A DNA stretch of 64,000 bases from NCBI RefSeq assembly GCF_007992195.1, contig NZ_BJZU01000005.1, positions 62,001 to 126,000 on the forward strand, given 5' to 3'. The position numbers and the translations under genes were made by a program. The DNA comes from Methylobacterium oxalidis. Lineage in GTDB: Bacteria > Pseudomonadota > Alphaproteobacteria > Rhizobiales > Beijerinckiaceae. The notes beneath the pieces were generated by a model. That model made no database searches. It was given only the letters and a program-made list of their open reading frames with translations, and had not been told where the DNA came from. Shown here one piece after another: positions 31,677-43,118 of this stretch; positions within the stretch are counted from its first letter, which is position 1; each line of letters begins with the position of its first letter.

Positions 31677-32972
31677 ATGAACCGCCATTTCGCGACACAC
31701 GGGGCCTCGCCGGACCTGAAGATCAGCCGCCTGCCCAACGGCCTCACGGTCACCACCGAGGCGATGCCCGGAGTCGCCACCGCGACGCTCGGGGTCTGGG
31801 TCGGCGCGGGCTCCCGCCACGAGCGCGCCGACGAGCACGGTCTCAGCCACCTCCTCGAGCACATGGCCTTCAAGGGCACGCGCAGCCGCTCGGCCCGGGT
31901 GATCGCCGAGGACATCGAGAACGTCGGCGGCGAGATCAACGCCGCCACCAGCGCCGAGAGCACGAGCTACACGGCCCGGGTGCTCGGCGAGGATGCTGGC
32001 GTCGCCCTCGACGTGATCGGCGACATCTTGACGAACTCGGTCTTCGACGCGGACGAACTCGCCCGCGAGAAGGGCGTGATCCTCCAGGAATACGCCGCCG
32101 TCGAGGATACGCCCGACGACGTGGTCTACGACGCCTTCACCGAGGCTGCCTTCCCCGACCAGCCGATCGGCCGCCCGATCCTCGGCCGGCCCGAGACGAT
32201 CACGCGCTTCGACCGGGGGGCGATCGAGGGATATCTCGCCCGCGAGTACACGCCGGACCGGATGGTGCTGGCGGCGGCCGGCGCCGTCGAGCACGAGGAG
32301 ATCGTGGCGGCGGCCGAGCGGCATTTCGGCGGCCTTGCCGCCGCTTCCGCCCCCGAGACCGTGCCCGGCATCTACGGCGGCGGCGAGCGGCGCCTGCAGC
32401 GGCGCCTGGAGCAGGCCAACCTCGTCCTCGGCCTGCCCGGCCTCTCCTTCCGCGACGACGGCTACTACGCGTTGCACATCTTCGCGCAGGTGCTCGGCGG
32501 CGGCCTGACCTCGCGCCTCTGGCACGAGGTGCGGGAGACCCGCGGCCTCGCCTACGAGATCCAGGCCTTCCACTGGCCCTTCTCGGATTGCGGCCTGTTC
32601 GGCATCGGCGCGGGCACCTCCGCCCGCGACCTGCCGCAACTCGTGGAGGTGACGCTCGAGTCCACCGTGCGGGCGAGCCGCGACATCGACGCGGCCGAGC
32701 TCGCCCGGGCCAAGGCGCAGCTCAAGGTGGCCCTGCTCACGGCGCTCGAGACGCCGGGCGGGCGCATCGAGCGCAATGCCCGCCAGCTCCTCGCCTGGGG
32801 CCGGGTGATCCCCTCGGAAGAGGTGATCGCCAAGGTCGACGCGGTCACGGTCGAGGACGTGCGCGCCGCCGGCCGCGCCCTGCTCCACGGCGCGCCGACC
32901 CTCGCCGCGATCGGCCCGATCGGCAAGCTGCCGCGGCTCGATCAGGTCGCCGCGCAGCTCAGGGCGGCCTGA
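31677..32972 (+). CDS. M16 family zinc peptidase (mitochondrial processing peptidase-like)
   Basis: A 431-residue inverzincin. The inverted zinc motif HLLEH gives H58, E61 and H62 in GLSHLLEHMAFKGT, and the distal zinc glutamate lies in the VILQEY region about 75 residues later. A C-terminal homologous half lacks the motif, as usual. Bacterial M16B members related to the MPP beta subunit degrade oligopeptides. The physiological substrate is not known. It starts 3 bp after thrC. Confidence 0.92.
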   Translation: MNRHFATHGASPDLKISRLPNGLTVTTEAMPGVATATLGVWVGAGSRHERADEHGLSHLLEHMAFKGTRSRSARVIAEDIENVGGEINAATSAESTSYTARVLGEDAGVALDVIGDILTNSVFDADELAREKGVILQEYAAVEDTPDDVVYDAFTEAAFPDQPIGRPILGRPETITRFDRGAIEGYLAREYTPDRMVLAAAGAVEHEEIVAAAERHFGGLAAASAPETVPGIYGGGERRLQRRLEQANLVLGLPGLSFRDDGYYALHIFAQVLGGGLTSRLWHEVRETRGLAYEIQAFHWPFSDCGLFGIGAGTSARDLPQLVEVTLESTVRASRDIDAAELARAKAQLKVALLTALETPGGRIERNARQLLAWGRVIPSEEVIAKVDAVTVEDVRAAGRALLHGAPTLAAIGPIGKLPRLDQVAAQLRAA

Positions 32973-33205
32973 GCCGCCCCGTCCGTCGCGGGCGCGAAGA
33001 GGCGCGTCCGCGGCGCGGGCGCCCCGTCCCCAACTTGTTTTGGCCGCAAAAGCGCGCGATCGACTCGGCCCGGTGTCGCGGCAGGAAGCGGTGGGCGCCC
33101 TCTCCCGGCAGGGCTCCCGCGCCTTGCCCGCGGATCGGCCCGCCTCTACCACTGCCCGAAACCTGAGCCGTCTCGTCGCCGCCGCCCGGCCGGAACTCTC
33201 GCCCG

Positions 33206-36091
33206 TTGCGCATCCTCGCCACCGTTCTCGCCGCCCTCGTCACGGCCCTCGTCGGATCGCTGGTCCTGACCCCCTCCGCGCGTGCCGTGGAGGCGGTGCG
33301 GGTCACCCTCGACGCGCCGGTGATCGACCTGACGCCCATGATCGAGCGCTACCGCTCGGACGGCGACCTGATCCAGATCTCGACGGCGCCCGGCAAGGAC
33401 GGGATCGTCCGCCGCATCGTGGTGAAGGCGCGGGATGCCGGCGCGCGCCCCGACTGGATGGTCTTCGCGCTCACCAACGACACCGACGAGCAGATCGACC
33501 GGCTCCTCGTCGCCCCGCATTTCCGCCTCGTCGGCTCGGGCGTGATCTGGCCGGACCTCGGCGGCTCGCGCATCGCCGCGATCACGGCGAGCCAGGGCAT
33601 CCGCCCGGAGCGCGACGAGAACCCGGAGGCCGACCAGTTCGTCATCACCCTCGACCCCGGCACCACGGTGACCTTCGTGGCCGAGCTCCGGGGACCGAAC
33701 ATCCCGCAGGTCTACCTCTGGGACCAGGAGGCCTATCGCAAGAAGTCGACCGGCCTGACCCTCTACAAGGGGATCATCATCGGCATCGCGGGCCTGCTCG
33801 CCCTGTTCCTGACGATCATCTTCGTGGTCAAGGGCGCGATCATCTTCCCCGCCGCGGCCGCCCTCGCCTGGGCGGTGCTCGCCTACGCGTGCATCGATTT
33901 CGGCTTCCTGCAGCGGATCTTCCCCGTCACCGAGGTGGCCGAGCGGGTCTACCGGGCCTCCGCCGAGGCGATCCTCGGGGCCACGCTCCTCGTCTTCCTG
34001 TTCGCCTATCTCAACCTGGCCCGCTGGCACGTGCGCTACAGCCACGTCGCCTTCTTCTGGCTGGCCTTCCTGGCGGGGCTCGTCGGGCTCGCGGTGTTCG
34101 ACCCGCCGGTGGCGGCGGGCGTCGCCCGCATCTCGATCGCGGCGGTGGCGGGGGTCGGCCTCCTCCTCATCGTCTACCTCGCCGCGCATAACGGCTACGA
34201 CCGCGCCATCCTTCTCGTGCCGACCTGGGCGCTGCTCCTCGTCTGGGTGGTGGCGGCGGGCTTCGCCATCACGGGGCAGATTGGCTCGGACCTCGTGCAG
34301 CCGGCCCTCATCGGCGGCCTCGTCCTCGTCGTGATGCTGATCGGCTTCACGGTGATGCAGCACGCCTTCGCGGGCGGCGGCCTCACCCACGCCCTCGTCT
34401 CCGATACCGAGCGCCGGGCCCTGGCGCTCACCGGCGCCGGCGACGTGGTGTTCGACTGGGACGTGCCGGGCGACCGCGTCTTCGCCGGGCAGGAGATCGA
34501 GGGCCAGCTCGGCCTGAAGCGCGGGGCGCTCGAAGGGCCCGCCGCCAACTGGCTCAACCTCCTCCACCCCTTCGACATCGAGCGCTACTCGGCGGCCCTC
34601 GACACCGTGATCGAGGAGCGGCGCGGCCGCATCGTCCACGATTTCCGCCTGCGCGCCGCCTCGGGCGCCTATTTCTGGTACCGGCTCAAGGCCCGGCCGG
34701 TGATCGGCTCGGACGGCGAGGTGATCCGCATCGTCGGCACCATCGCCGACGTGACCGAGCTGAAGACCGCCGAGGAGCGGCTCCTGCACGATGCCGTGCA
34801 CGACAGCCTCACCGGCCTGCCGAACCGCGAGCTGTTCGGCGACCGGCTCGACGCCGCGCTCGCCTTCGCGGGCCAGGACCCGCGCCTGAAGCCGACCGTG
34901 ATCGTCCTCGACATCGACCGGTTCAAGGCGATCAACGACGCGATCGGGCTCTCGGCCGGCGACTCGATCTTGCTCACCCTGTCGCGCCGCCTCGGGCGGC
35001 TCCTGCGCCCGCAGGACACGCTGGCGCGCGTGGCGGGCGACGAGTTCGCCGTGATCCTCGTCTCGGAGCGCGATCCCGACCGGATCCTCGCCTTCGCCGA
35101 GATGATCCGCCGGGCCATCGCGACCCCGATCACCTACGCGGACCGCGAGATCTTCCTCACCGTCTCGCTCGGCATCGCGCTCCACGAGACCGGGGCGGCG
35201 CTGAAGCGGGACGAGGTCTTCAAGAACGCCGAGATCGCCATGGTCCAGGCCAAGCGCGGCGGCGGCGACCGCATCGAGGTGTTCCGCGCCCACATGCGCA
35301 ACGAGCGCTCGGACCGGCTGATGCTGGAGAGCGACCTGCGCCGGGCGATCGAGCGCAACGAGATCAAGGTGCTGTTCCAGCCGATCGTCCGCCTGGAGGA
35401 CCGCACCGTGGCGGGCTTCGAGGCTCTGCTGCGCTGGGACCACCCGAAGCTCGGCCGCATCCCGCCCTCGACCTTCATCCCGATCGCCGAGGAGAGCGGC
35501 TTCATCGTCAATCTCGGCATCTTCGCGATGGAGCGGACGGCGCTCGAACTCGCCGCCTGGCAGCGCTCCCTCGACGTGGAGCCGCCGATCTTCGCCAGCG
35601 TCAACGTCTCCTCGCGCCAGCTCCTGCGCCACGACCTCCTGCACGACGTGAAGACGGTGCTGGCCCGCTCGGGCGTGCTGCCGGGCTCGCTCAAGCTCGA
35701 GCTCACCGAGAGCCTCGTGATGGAGAACCCGGAATACGCCGCCCAGATGCTCGCCCGCATCCACGACCTCGGCGCGGGCCTCTCGCTCGACGATTTCGGC
35801 ACGGGCTACTCGTCCCTGTCCTACCTGCAGCGCTTCCCCTTCGACACGATCAAGATCGACCAGTCCTTCGTGCGGCAGATAGCGTCCGGCAAGAGCGTGA
35901 TCCTGCGCTCGATCGTCAAGATGGCGACCGAGCTCGGCCTCGCCATCGTGGCCGAGGGTGCGGAATCGGAGGCCGACGCGCAGGCGCTGGCCGAGCTCGG
36001 CTGCGAGTACGCGCAGGGCTACGCCTTCGGCGAGCCGATGACGATGCACCAGGCCCGCCAGCTCGTCGGCGCGGCGCCGGAAGCCGCCTGA
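33206..36091 (+). CDS. 7TM-PAS-GGDEF-EAL cyclic-di-GMP protein
   Basis: A 961-residue membrane protein. A signal peptide (about 1-28) leads to an extracytoplasmic domain (to about 185) and seven or so membrane helices (about 190-395), like 7TMR-DISM sensors. PAS (about 405-540), GGDEF (about 545-700) and EAL (about 715-955) domains follow. The GGDEF loop reads AGDEF (about 610), with an intact RPQD inhibitory site 5 residues before it. The EAL domain has EALLRW, NVSSRQL, ELTES, DDFGTGYSS, KID and QGYAFGEP, so phosphodiesterase activity is likely and cyclase activity doubtful. The start is TTG. The gene converges on the receiver protein. Confidence 0.88.
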   Translation: MRILATVLAALVTALVGSLVLTPSARAVEAVRVTLDAPVIDLTPMIERYRSDGDLIQISTAPGKDGIVRRIVVKARDAGARPDWMVFALTNDTDEQIDRLLVAPHFRLVGSGVIWPDLGGSRIAAITASQGIRPERDENPEADQFVITLDPGTTVTFVAELRGPNIPQVYLWDQEAYRKKSTGLTLYKGIIIGIAGLLALFLTIIFVVKGAIIFPAAAALAWAVLAYACIDFGFLQRIFPVTEVAERVYRASAEAILGATLLVFLFAYLNLARWHVRYSHVAFFWLAFLAGLVGLAVFDPPVAAGVARISIAAVAGVGLLLIVYLAAHNGYDRAILLVPTWALLLVWVVAAGFAITGQIGSDLVQPALIGGLVLVVMLIGFTVMQHAFAGGGLTHALVSDTERRALALTGAGDVVFDWDVPGDRVFAGQEIEGQLGLKRGALEGPAANWLNLLHPFDIERYSAALDTVIEERRGRIVHDFRLRAASGAYFWYRLKARPVIGSDGEVIRIVGTIADVTELKTAEERLLHDAVHDSLTGLPNRELFGDRLDAALAFAGQDPRLKPTVIVLDIDRFKAINDAIGLSAGDSILLTLSRRLGRLLRPQDTLARVAGDEFAVILVSERDPDRILAFAEMIRRAIATPITYADREIFLTVSLGIALHETGAALKRDEVFKNAEIAMVQAKRGGGDRIEVFRAHMRNERSDRLMLESDLRRAIERNEIKVLFQPIVRLEDRTVAGFEALLRWDHPKLGRIPPSTFIPIAEESGFIVNLGIFAMERTALELAAWQRSLDVEPPIFASVNVSSRQLLRHDLLHDVKTVLARSGVLPGSLKLELTESLVMENPEYAAQMLARIHDLGAGLSLDDFGTGYSSLSYLQRFPFDTIKIDQSFVRQIASGKSVILRSIVKMATELGLAIVAEGAESEADAQALAELGCEYAQGYAFGEPMTMHQARQLVGAAPEAA

Positions 36092-36111
36092 AGAGGGGAT
36101 GGAGCCGTGAG

Positions 36112-36480
36112 CTAGGCCGGCGCGCGCTCACAGAGCGTGGCCAGGGCCGCGACGAGGCGGCGGGCTTCCACGGGCTTGCGCTGGATCGGCAGGTCCGGCC
36201 AGGCGAGCCGCATCTCCCGGGGCAGCACGCCGGCCGTGCAGACGAGGATCGGCACGCGCGCCGCGATCAGCCGGTTGGCTGCGGGCGTGGCCTCGCCGTC
36301 GGCGAGGTTGAGATCGAGGATCGCCGCGTCGAGGCGCTCCTGCTCGATGATGCGGATCGCGTCGCGGTTCGTGCGCACGGGGCCCAGCACCTGCCCGTTC
36401 ACGTCCTCGACGATGTCCATCAGCTCCATCGCGATCAGGATCTCGTCCTCGACGATGAGGACTCGCCGGCCAGTCAACAT
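36112..36480 (-). CDS. Single-domain response regulator receiver protein
   Basis: A 122-residue receiver with acidic residues E11-D12, phosphoacceptor D56 in AILDLNLADGEA, switch Thr82 in ILVCTAGV and K102 in IQRKPVEARRL. The sequence resembles stand-alone receivers that partner HWE/HisKA2 kinases in alphaproteobacteria, including the FATGUY-like group used in general stress signalling. The kinase is not nearby. The ATG at 36480 begins LTGRRVLIVEDEILIA; longer upstream extension has no receiver character. It is convergent with the EAL protein, 20 bp apart. Confidence 0.87.
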   Translation of the reverse strand: MLTGRRVLIVEDEILIAMELMDIVEDVNGQVLGPVRTNRDAIRIIEQERLDAAILDLNLADGEATPAANRLIAARVPILVCTAGVLPREMRLAWPDLPIQRKPVEARRLVAALATLCERAPA

Positions 36481-36824
36481 CGATCGCCCCCAAGCCTGCG
36501 CCTGAGCGAGCCGTCGCTCGGTCCGTGTCGTGCGGTAAGGTCGGGCCGGTCCCGGCTGCCGGCGCTCGCGCCCCGCCGCACGGGCGAGAACGAACCGGTG
36601 CGGCCAAGTCAGGATGCGGCGGGGGTCGCATCGCGTCAACGACGTTCGCGGGTTCCCGCCCGGCGCGGCGACGATTTATTTTTGCCGGCTCGCGGAACTT
36701 TCGAGCCGCGCCGACAGGCGTCTTCGACAATGCATTTAAACCTCCCTTAACCATGAATGGACAAGACTGATCGCGTTCGGTCGTGGCTCCCGCTCTCGGG
36801 GCCCGGCCCTGTGGGAGACGCGTG
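36481..36824. other. 344-bp divergent intergenic region
   Basis: This region separates the receiver gene (minus) from the small coiled-coil gene (plus). It has an AT-richer patch at about 36670-36770 (TTTATTTTTG and TTTAAACCTCCCTTAACC), the most AT-rich stretch in this part of the window, where promoters are likely. GGGAG precedes the downstream gene. No gene is supported here. Confidence 0.4.
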
Positions 36825-37163
36825 ATGGCCGATGCGGCGCGGCGGATACGGGATGGCGGCGGGTCCGATGTCGTGCGGCGGCTGATCGCTCGGCCGATCC
36901 GCCTCGACGTGGCGCGGCTGGCTTCCTCGCCCGTGCCGCCGCCGGCGGCCGACGACGCTCCGGAGGAGGATGCGGACCTCGCCCGCCTGCGAGCCGAGAT
37001 GACCGTGATGAAGGCGGTGCTGGAGGCCGAGCGCCGCGAGACCGCCAAACTGCGCGAGACGGTTCACCGCGTCGCCGGGCCCGAGCCGGTCGGCGACGAG
37101 GCCCGGGCCGTGCGCGACCGCTGGGCGACGCTTGTCGACGGGCTCCTCAACGCCCCGCGCTGA
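36825..37163 (+). CDS. Small coiled-coil protein of unknown function
   Basis: A 112-residue protein with no recognised family. Residues 45-85 form a heptad-like helix (DLARLRAEMTVMKAVLEAER and on to KLRETVHRV) suggesting a coiled coil, and the end ARAVRDRWATLVDGLL looks helical. The ATG at 36825 has GGGAG 8 bp upstream and was preferred over the GTG at 36783. It lies 34 bp before the ferredoxin-like oxidoreductase and may be co-transcribed with it. Confidence 0.6.
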   Translation: MADAARRIRDGGGSDVVRRLIARPIRLDVARLASSPVPPPAADDAPEEDADLARLRAEMTVMKAVLEAERRETAKLRETVHRVAGPEPVGDEARAVRDRWATLVDGLLNAPR

Positions 37164-37197
37164 TCCGCACCCGCTGCTCAACATTCAGGAGACGACC

Positions 37198-38127
37198 ATG
37201 AGCGCCCGCTGCTCACTCGTCGTCAACGGCAAGTCCGTGCGCGTCTCCACCGGCGACACGCCGCTGGAGGCCGCGCTCGCCGAGGGGATGATCGCACCCG
37301 CCCAAGGGGTGCACGGTGCCGCCGCGCCCGGTCAGGCTTCCCAGCCGGCGCCGCGCCGCGTGCCGGGTCGCGGCCACCGCCCCGACATGACGAAGCTGCC
37401 GCTTCCCCGGCCTCAGCCCGCGATCGTGCTGCCGGAGGCGAGGGTCGTCGCCGCCGTCAAGCGCACGGGCGCGGTCTCGCAGGTCCGTACCCTCTCGCCG
37501 CACGTGGCCGAGATGGTCGTCACCGTGACGCGGCGCCTGCCGCTGGAGCCGGGCCACCAGGTCGTCCTCGCGGTCGAGGGCTTCGAGCCGCTGACCCTGT
37601 GCCCGACCCTGCGCGTCGACGGCTCGGCGGAGCTGAACGAGCTCGTGTTCCACCTTCCCCACGACCCGGCGGCGCCGGGCCTCGCCGCGGCGGCCGTCGG
37701 CGCTGCCGTGAAGGTGCGTGGGCCTGTCGGGCGCGCCCAGTACCGGCCCGGCGGCGGGCGCCTGATCCTCGTCTCGGACGGGCCCGGCTTCGGGCCGATC
37801 TGGTCCGTGGCGCGGGCGGCCCGCTACATCGAGCCGGCCCGGGACATGGCCGTCCTCGTCGGCGCCCGCGACCCGCTCGATCTCTACATGCGCCCGGCCC
37901 TCGACTGGCTGCGCGCCACCGGCATCGGGCGTGTCACCCTCGTGGCCGACCGCAGCCGCCAGCGGCCGCCGGACGTCCGCCCCGGCCCCCTCACCGCGCA
38001 CGTGCCGCAGCTGCGCACCACGGACGTGGTGCACGTGGCGGGCTCCGCCTCGACGGTCGGCGCGGTGGAGGTGCTCGCCGCCGCCGCGGGCGCCCGCTGC
38101 TACCCGGTGCTCGTGCCGGACCCGTGA
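37198..38127 (+). CDS. Ferredoxin reductase-like protein with a cysteine-less ferredoxin-like N-terminus
   Basis: A 309-residue protein. Residues 4-40 (SLVVNGKSVRVSTGDTPLEAALAEG) match the first strands and helix of a plant-type 2Fe-2S ferredoxin, but the region that should hold the CxxxxCxxC loop reads VHGAAAPGQASQPAPRR, with no cysteine. Residues 80-180 resemble an FAD-binding FNR beta barrel (VRTLSPHVAEMVVTV, GHQVVLAV), yet the usual RxYS motif is replaced by PLTLCP. The NAD domain follows (LVSDGPGFGPIWSVAR, VVHVAGSASTVGAV). It may be an FAD reductase that lost its cluster, or a diverged non-redox paralogue. The partner is unknown. Confidence 0.65.
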   Translation: MSARCSLVVNGKSVRVSTGDTPLEAALAEGMIAPAQGVHGAAAPGQASQPAPRRVPGRGHRPDMTKLPLPRPQPAIVLPEARVVAAVKRTGAVSQVRTLSPHVAEMVVTVTRRLPLEPGHQVVLAVEGFEPLTLCPTLRVDGSAELNELVFHLPHDPAAPGLAAAAVGAAVKVRGPVGRAQYRPGGGRLILVSDGPGFGPIWSVARAARYIEPARDMAVLVGARDPLDLYMRPALDWLRATGIGRVTLVADRSRQRPPDVRPGPLTAHVPQLRTTDVVHVAGSASTVGAVEVLAAAAGARCYPVLVPDP

Positions 38128-38207
38128 GCGGGCCGCGATCGGTCACGCGCGATTGACCCCGCCCTCGGGCCGGGGCACCCTTCCGGGCCGCCGAGGGGAG
38201 CCTCCGC

Positions 38208-38546
38208 ATGCCGTTCGATTGCTCGGAAGCCAGACGGACCCGCATCCTGGCGGAGGAATTGCGGGATCTCGCCGAGACGCTCCGCGCGACCGCGCAGGAC
38301 TCCCGGGATCTCGCCGCACGCGCCGAGGCGAAACAGGTGGCGGCCCGGGAAATGCTCGGGACCCTGTTCGTCACGCGGTCGGCCGAGCCTGTCGAGGCGA
38401 TGGTGGTCGGCCTCGGCTACGCCTGCGAGCACAGCGCGGCCTACGGCGACCCTGCCGTCGACATGCTGATCCGGACGGCCCTCTACCTGGTCGGCCGGAA
38501 GATCGCCGCGGACGGGCTCGCCCTGGTGGACCGGACCCTGCACTGA
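38208..38546 (+). CDS. Hypothetical protein
   Basis: A 112-residue protein I do not recognise. The first half is a long charged helix (RILAEELRDLAETLRATAQDSRDLAARAEAKQ broken here for length: residues 13-45), probably coiled coil. The second half, MVVGLGYACEHSAAYGDPAVDMLIRTALYLVGRK, is more hydrophobic and may pack against it. An AGGGGAGC motif lies 5 bp before the ATG. It is convergent with glgP, with a GC-rich palindrome (38548-38561) between the stops. Confidence 0.6.
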   Translation: MPFDCSEARRTRILAEELRDLAETLRATAQDSRDLAARAEAKQVAAREMLGTLFVTRSAEPVEAMVVGLGYACEHSAAYGDPAVDMLIRTALYLVGRKIAADGLALVDRTLH

Positions 38547-38582
38547 AGCCCGCGCGCGGGCGGTGGCGCGCGGCCCTCCGCC

Positions 38583-41105
<2,523 letters not shown>

Positions 41106-41403
41106 GTGGTATCCCCCATTCGCGGCTGCTTGCGCGAGAACCCAGCCCCGGACCTCGCCCGCTTCTTCCGGCGGTGGTCGGCCCGGTTCGTGGAACCTGA
41201 CATCGTGAGTCCGCGCGGCAGCCCTGTCGAGAGGCCGGAGCAGCATCCGCCCGCGACGACGAGCGACCTGTCCCCGCCCTGTGACCGCACGGACACAGAC
41301 AGGAGCCTGCACGCAAAACCCGTCATCAATTTGGCGCGACGCTCTTGAAGAGAAGCTGAATGAGGCAAGGTCCGGCGGGCGCGGCCTTCAGGAGAGACGA
41401 CGC

Positions 41404-43005
41404 ATGAGCGGTTCCGTCTGCAGCCCATCGGTCTGGTGGAAGAGCGGCACCGTCTATCAGGTCTACCCGCGCTCCTTCCAGGACGCGAACGGCGACGGGA
41501 TCGGCGACCTGCGCGGCATCACGAGCCGCCTCGACTACATCGCGTGGCTCGGCGTCGACGCGCTCTGGATCTCGCCGATCTACCCCTCGCCGATGGCGGA
41601 TTTCGGCTACGACGTGGCCGATTACTGCGGCATCGACCCGATCTTCGGCACGCTGGAGGATTTCGACGTCCTCGTGGCCGAGGCGCACCGCCGTCGCCTC
41701 AAGGTCATCCTCGACTTCGTGCCGAACCACTCCTCGATCGCGCATCCCTGGTTCGCGGAGGCCCGCGCCTCGCGCAAGAACCCGCGGCGCGATTGGTACA
41801 TCTGGCGGGATCCCGCCCCGGACGGCGGGCCGCCGAACAACTGGCTCAGCAATTTCGGCGGACCGGCCTGGACCTTGGACGAGACGACCGGCCAGTACTA
41901 CTACCACGCCTTCCTGCGCGAGCAGCCGGACCTGAACTGGCGCAACCCCGCCGTGCGGGCCGCGATGCACGACGTGCTCCGCTTCTGGCTGGAGCGCGGC
42001 GTCGACGGCTTCCGCGTCGACGTGATCTGGCACCTGATCAAGGACGAGGGCTTCCGCGACAATCCGGAGAACCCGGATTTCCTGCCCCACCAGCCCGAGA
42101 TCAACCGCTTCGCGCAAGTCTACTCGGCCGACAGGCCGGAGGTGTTCGAGGTCATCGCCGGCATGCGCCAAGTGCTGGCGCCCTATGGCGACCGGGTCCT
42201 GATCGGCGAGATCTACCTGCCGATGGAGCGGCTCGTGGCCTATTACGGCTCGGACCTCGACTGCGCCGACCTGCCCTTCAACTTCCAACTCATCCAGACG
42301 CCCTGGCGGGCCGACGCGGTGGTCGATCTCGTGGAGAACTACGAGGCGGCGCTGCCGCCCGGCGGCTGGCCGAATTGGGTGCTCGGCAACCACGACCAGC
42401 CCCGCATCGCCGCACGGATCGGGCTGCCCCAGGCCCGCATCGCCGCGATGCTGCTGCTCACGCTGCGCGGCACGCCCACCCTCTACTACGGCGACGAGAT
42501 CGGCCTCGACCACGTCTCGGTCCCGCCCGAGCGCGTGCAGGACCCCTGGGAGCGCAACGAGCCGGGCCACGGCCGCGACCCGGAGCGCACCCCGATGCAG
42601 TGGGACGCCGGCCCCTACGCCGGCTTCTCCACCGTCGAGCCGTGGCTGCCGCTCTCGGCAGACGCCGCGGCGCGCAACGTCGACGAGATGTGCGACGCCG
42701 CCGACTCGATCCTGACCCTCTACCGCCGCCTGCTCGGCCTGCGCCGCGAGCACGCCGCACTCTCGGTGGGCAGCTACCGAACCGTGGGCCTCGGCGTCGA
42801 GGAGATCTACGCCTACGAGCGCTGCGAGGGCGAGGCGACGATCCGCGTGATCCTGAACTTCGGCGGCGGCGCCCACGACCTGCCGCTGCCCGAGGCCAGC
42901 ACCTGGACGGTGCTGCTGTCGAGCCGCGCCGGCCGGGCCGGGGCGCGGGAGGCTGGCAGCGTGGCGCTGGGGCCCGCCGAGGGCCTCATCCTGCTGCGAG
43001 GATGA
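41404..43005 (+). CDS. GH13 alpha-glucosidase / oligo-1,6-glucosidase-like enzyme
   Basis: A 533-residue cytoplasmic GH13 enzyme. It opens WWKSGTVYQVYPRSFQDANG, the usual start of alpha-glucosidases. Catalytic residues are D206 in DGFRVDVIW, E269 in LIGEIYLP and D331 in LGNHDQPR; the QPDLNW motif is of the alpha-glucosidase/trehalose-6-phosphate hydrolase group. It would release glucose from short alpha-1,4 or alpha-1,6 oligomers; linkage cannot be fixed from sequence. The ATG at 41404 has AGGAGAG 8 bp upstream. It precedes glgA by 113 bp, so co-transcription is likely. Confidence 0.9.
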   Translation: MSGSVCSPSVWWKSGTVYQVYPRSFQDANGDGIGDLRGITSRLDYIAWLGVDALWISPIYPSPMADFGYDVADYCGIDPIFGTLEDFDVLVAEAHRRRLKVILDFVPNHSSIAHPWFAEARASRKNPRRDWYIWRDPAPDGGPPNNWLSNFGGPAWTLDETTGQYYYHAFLREQPDLNWRNPAVRAAMHDVLRFWLERGVDGFRVDVIWHLIKDEGFRDNPENPDFLPHQPEINRFAQVYSADRPEVFEVIAGMRQVLAPYGDRVLIGEIYLPMERLVAYYGSDLDCADLPFNFQLIQTPWRADAVVDLVENYEAALPPGGWPNWVLGNHDQPRIAARIGLPQARIAAMLLLTLRGTPTLYYGDEIGLDHVSVPPERVQDPWERNEPGHGRDPERTPMQWDAGPYAGFSTVEPWLPLSADAAARNVDEMCDAADSILTLYRRLLGLRREHAALSVGSYRTVGLGVEEIYAYERCEGEATIRVILNFGGGAHDLPLPEASTWTVLLSSRAGRAGAREAGSVALGPAEGLILLRG

Positions 43006-43118
43006 GCCATTTGCTGCGATGCGGTGCCACAGAGCGCCGCTCTCAAGGAAACGTTAACCGAGTCCGTGGCGTGACTTGTGCATTGCAGCGGAACAGGCGC
43101 CGCCAAGGAAGTTTCACG

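Noticed and set aside
30141..33152. A 1003-codon minus-strand frame opposite thrC and the M16 peptidase
   Set aside because: Both plus-strand genes have intact active sites and family lengths; the antisense product is low-complexity.
36694..36724. GGAAC with a downstream CGTC suggesting an EcfG promoter before the coiled-coil gene
   Set aside because: The spacing is about 20 nt and the -10 element differs, so it does not fit the consensus.
38548..38561. GCCCGCGCGCGGGC palindrome between the hypothetical gene and glgP as a terminator
   Set aside because: It is a simple GC alternation with no T-tract; alternating CG runs are common at this composition. I mention it only as the sequence between convergent stops.
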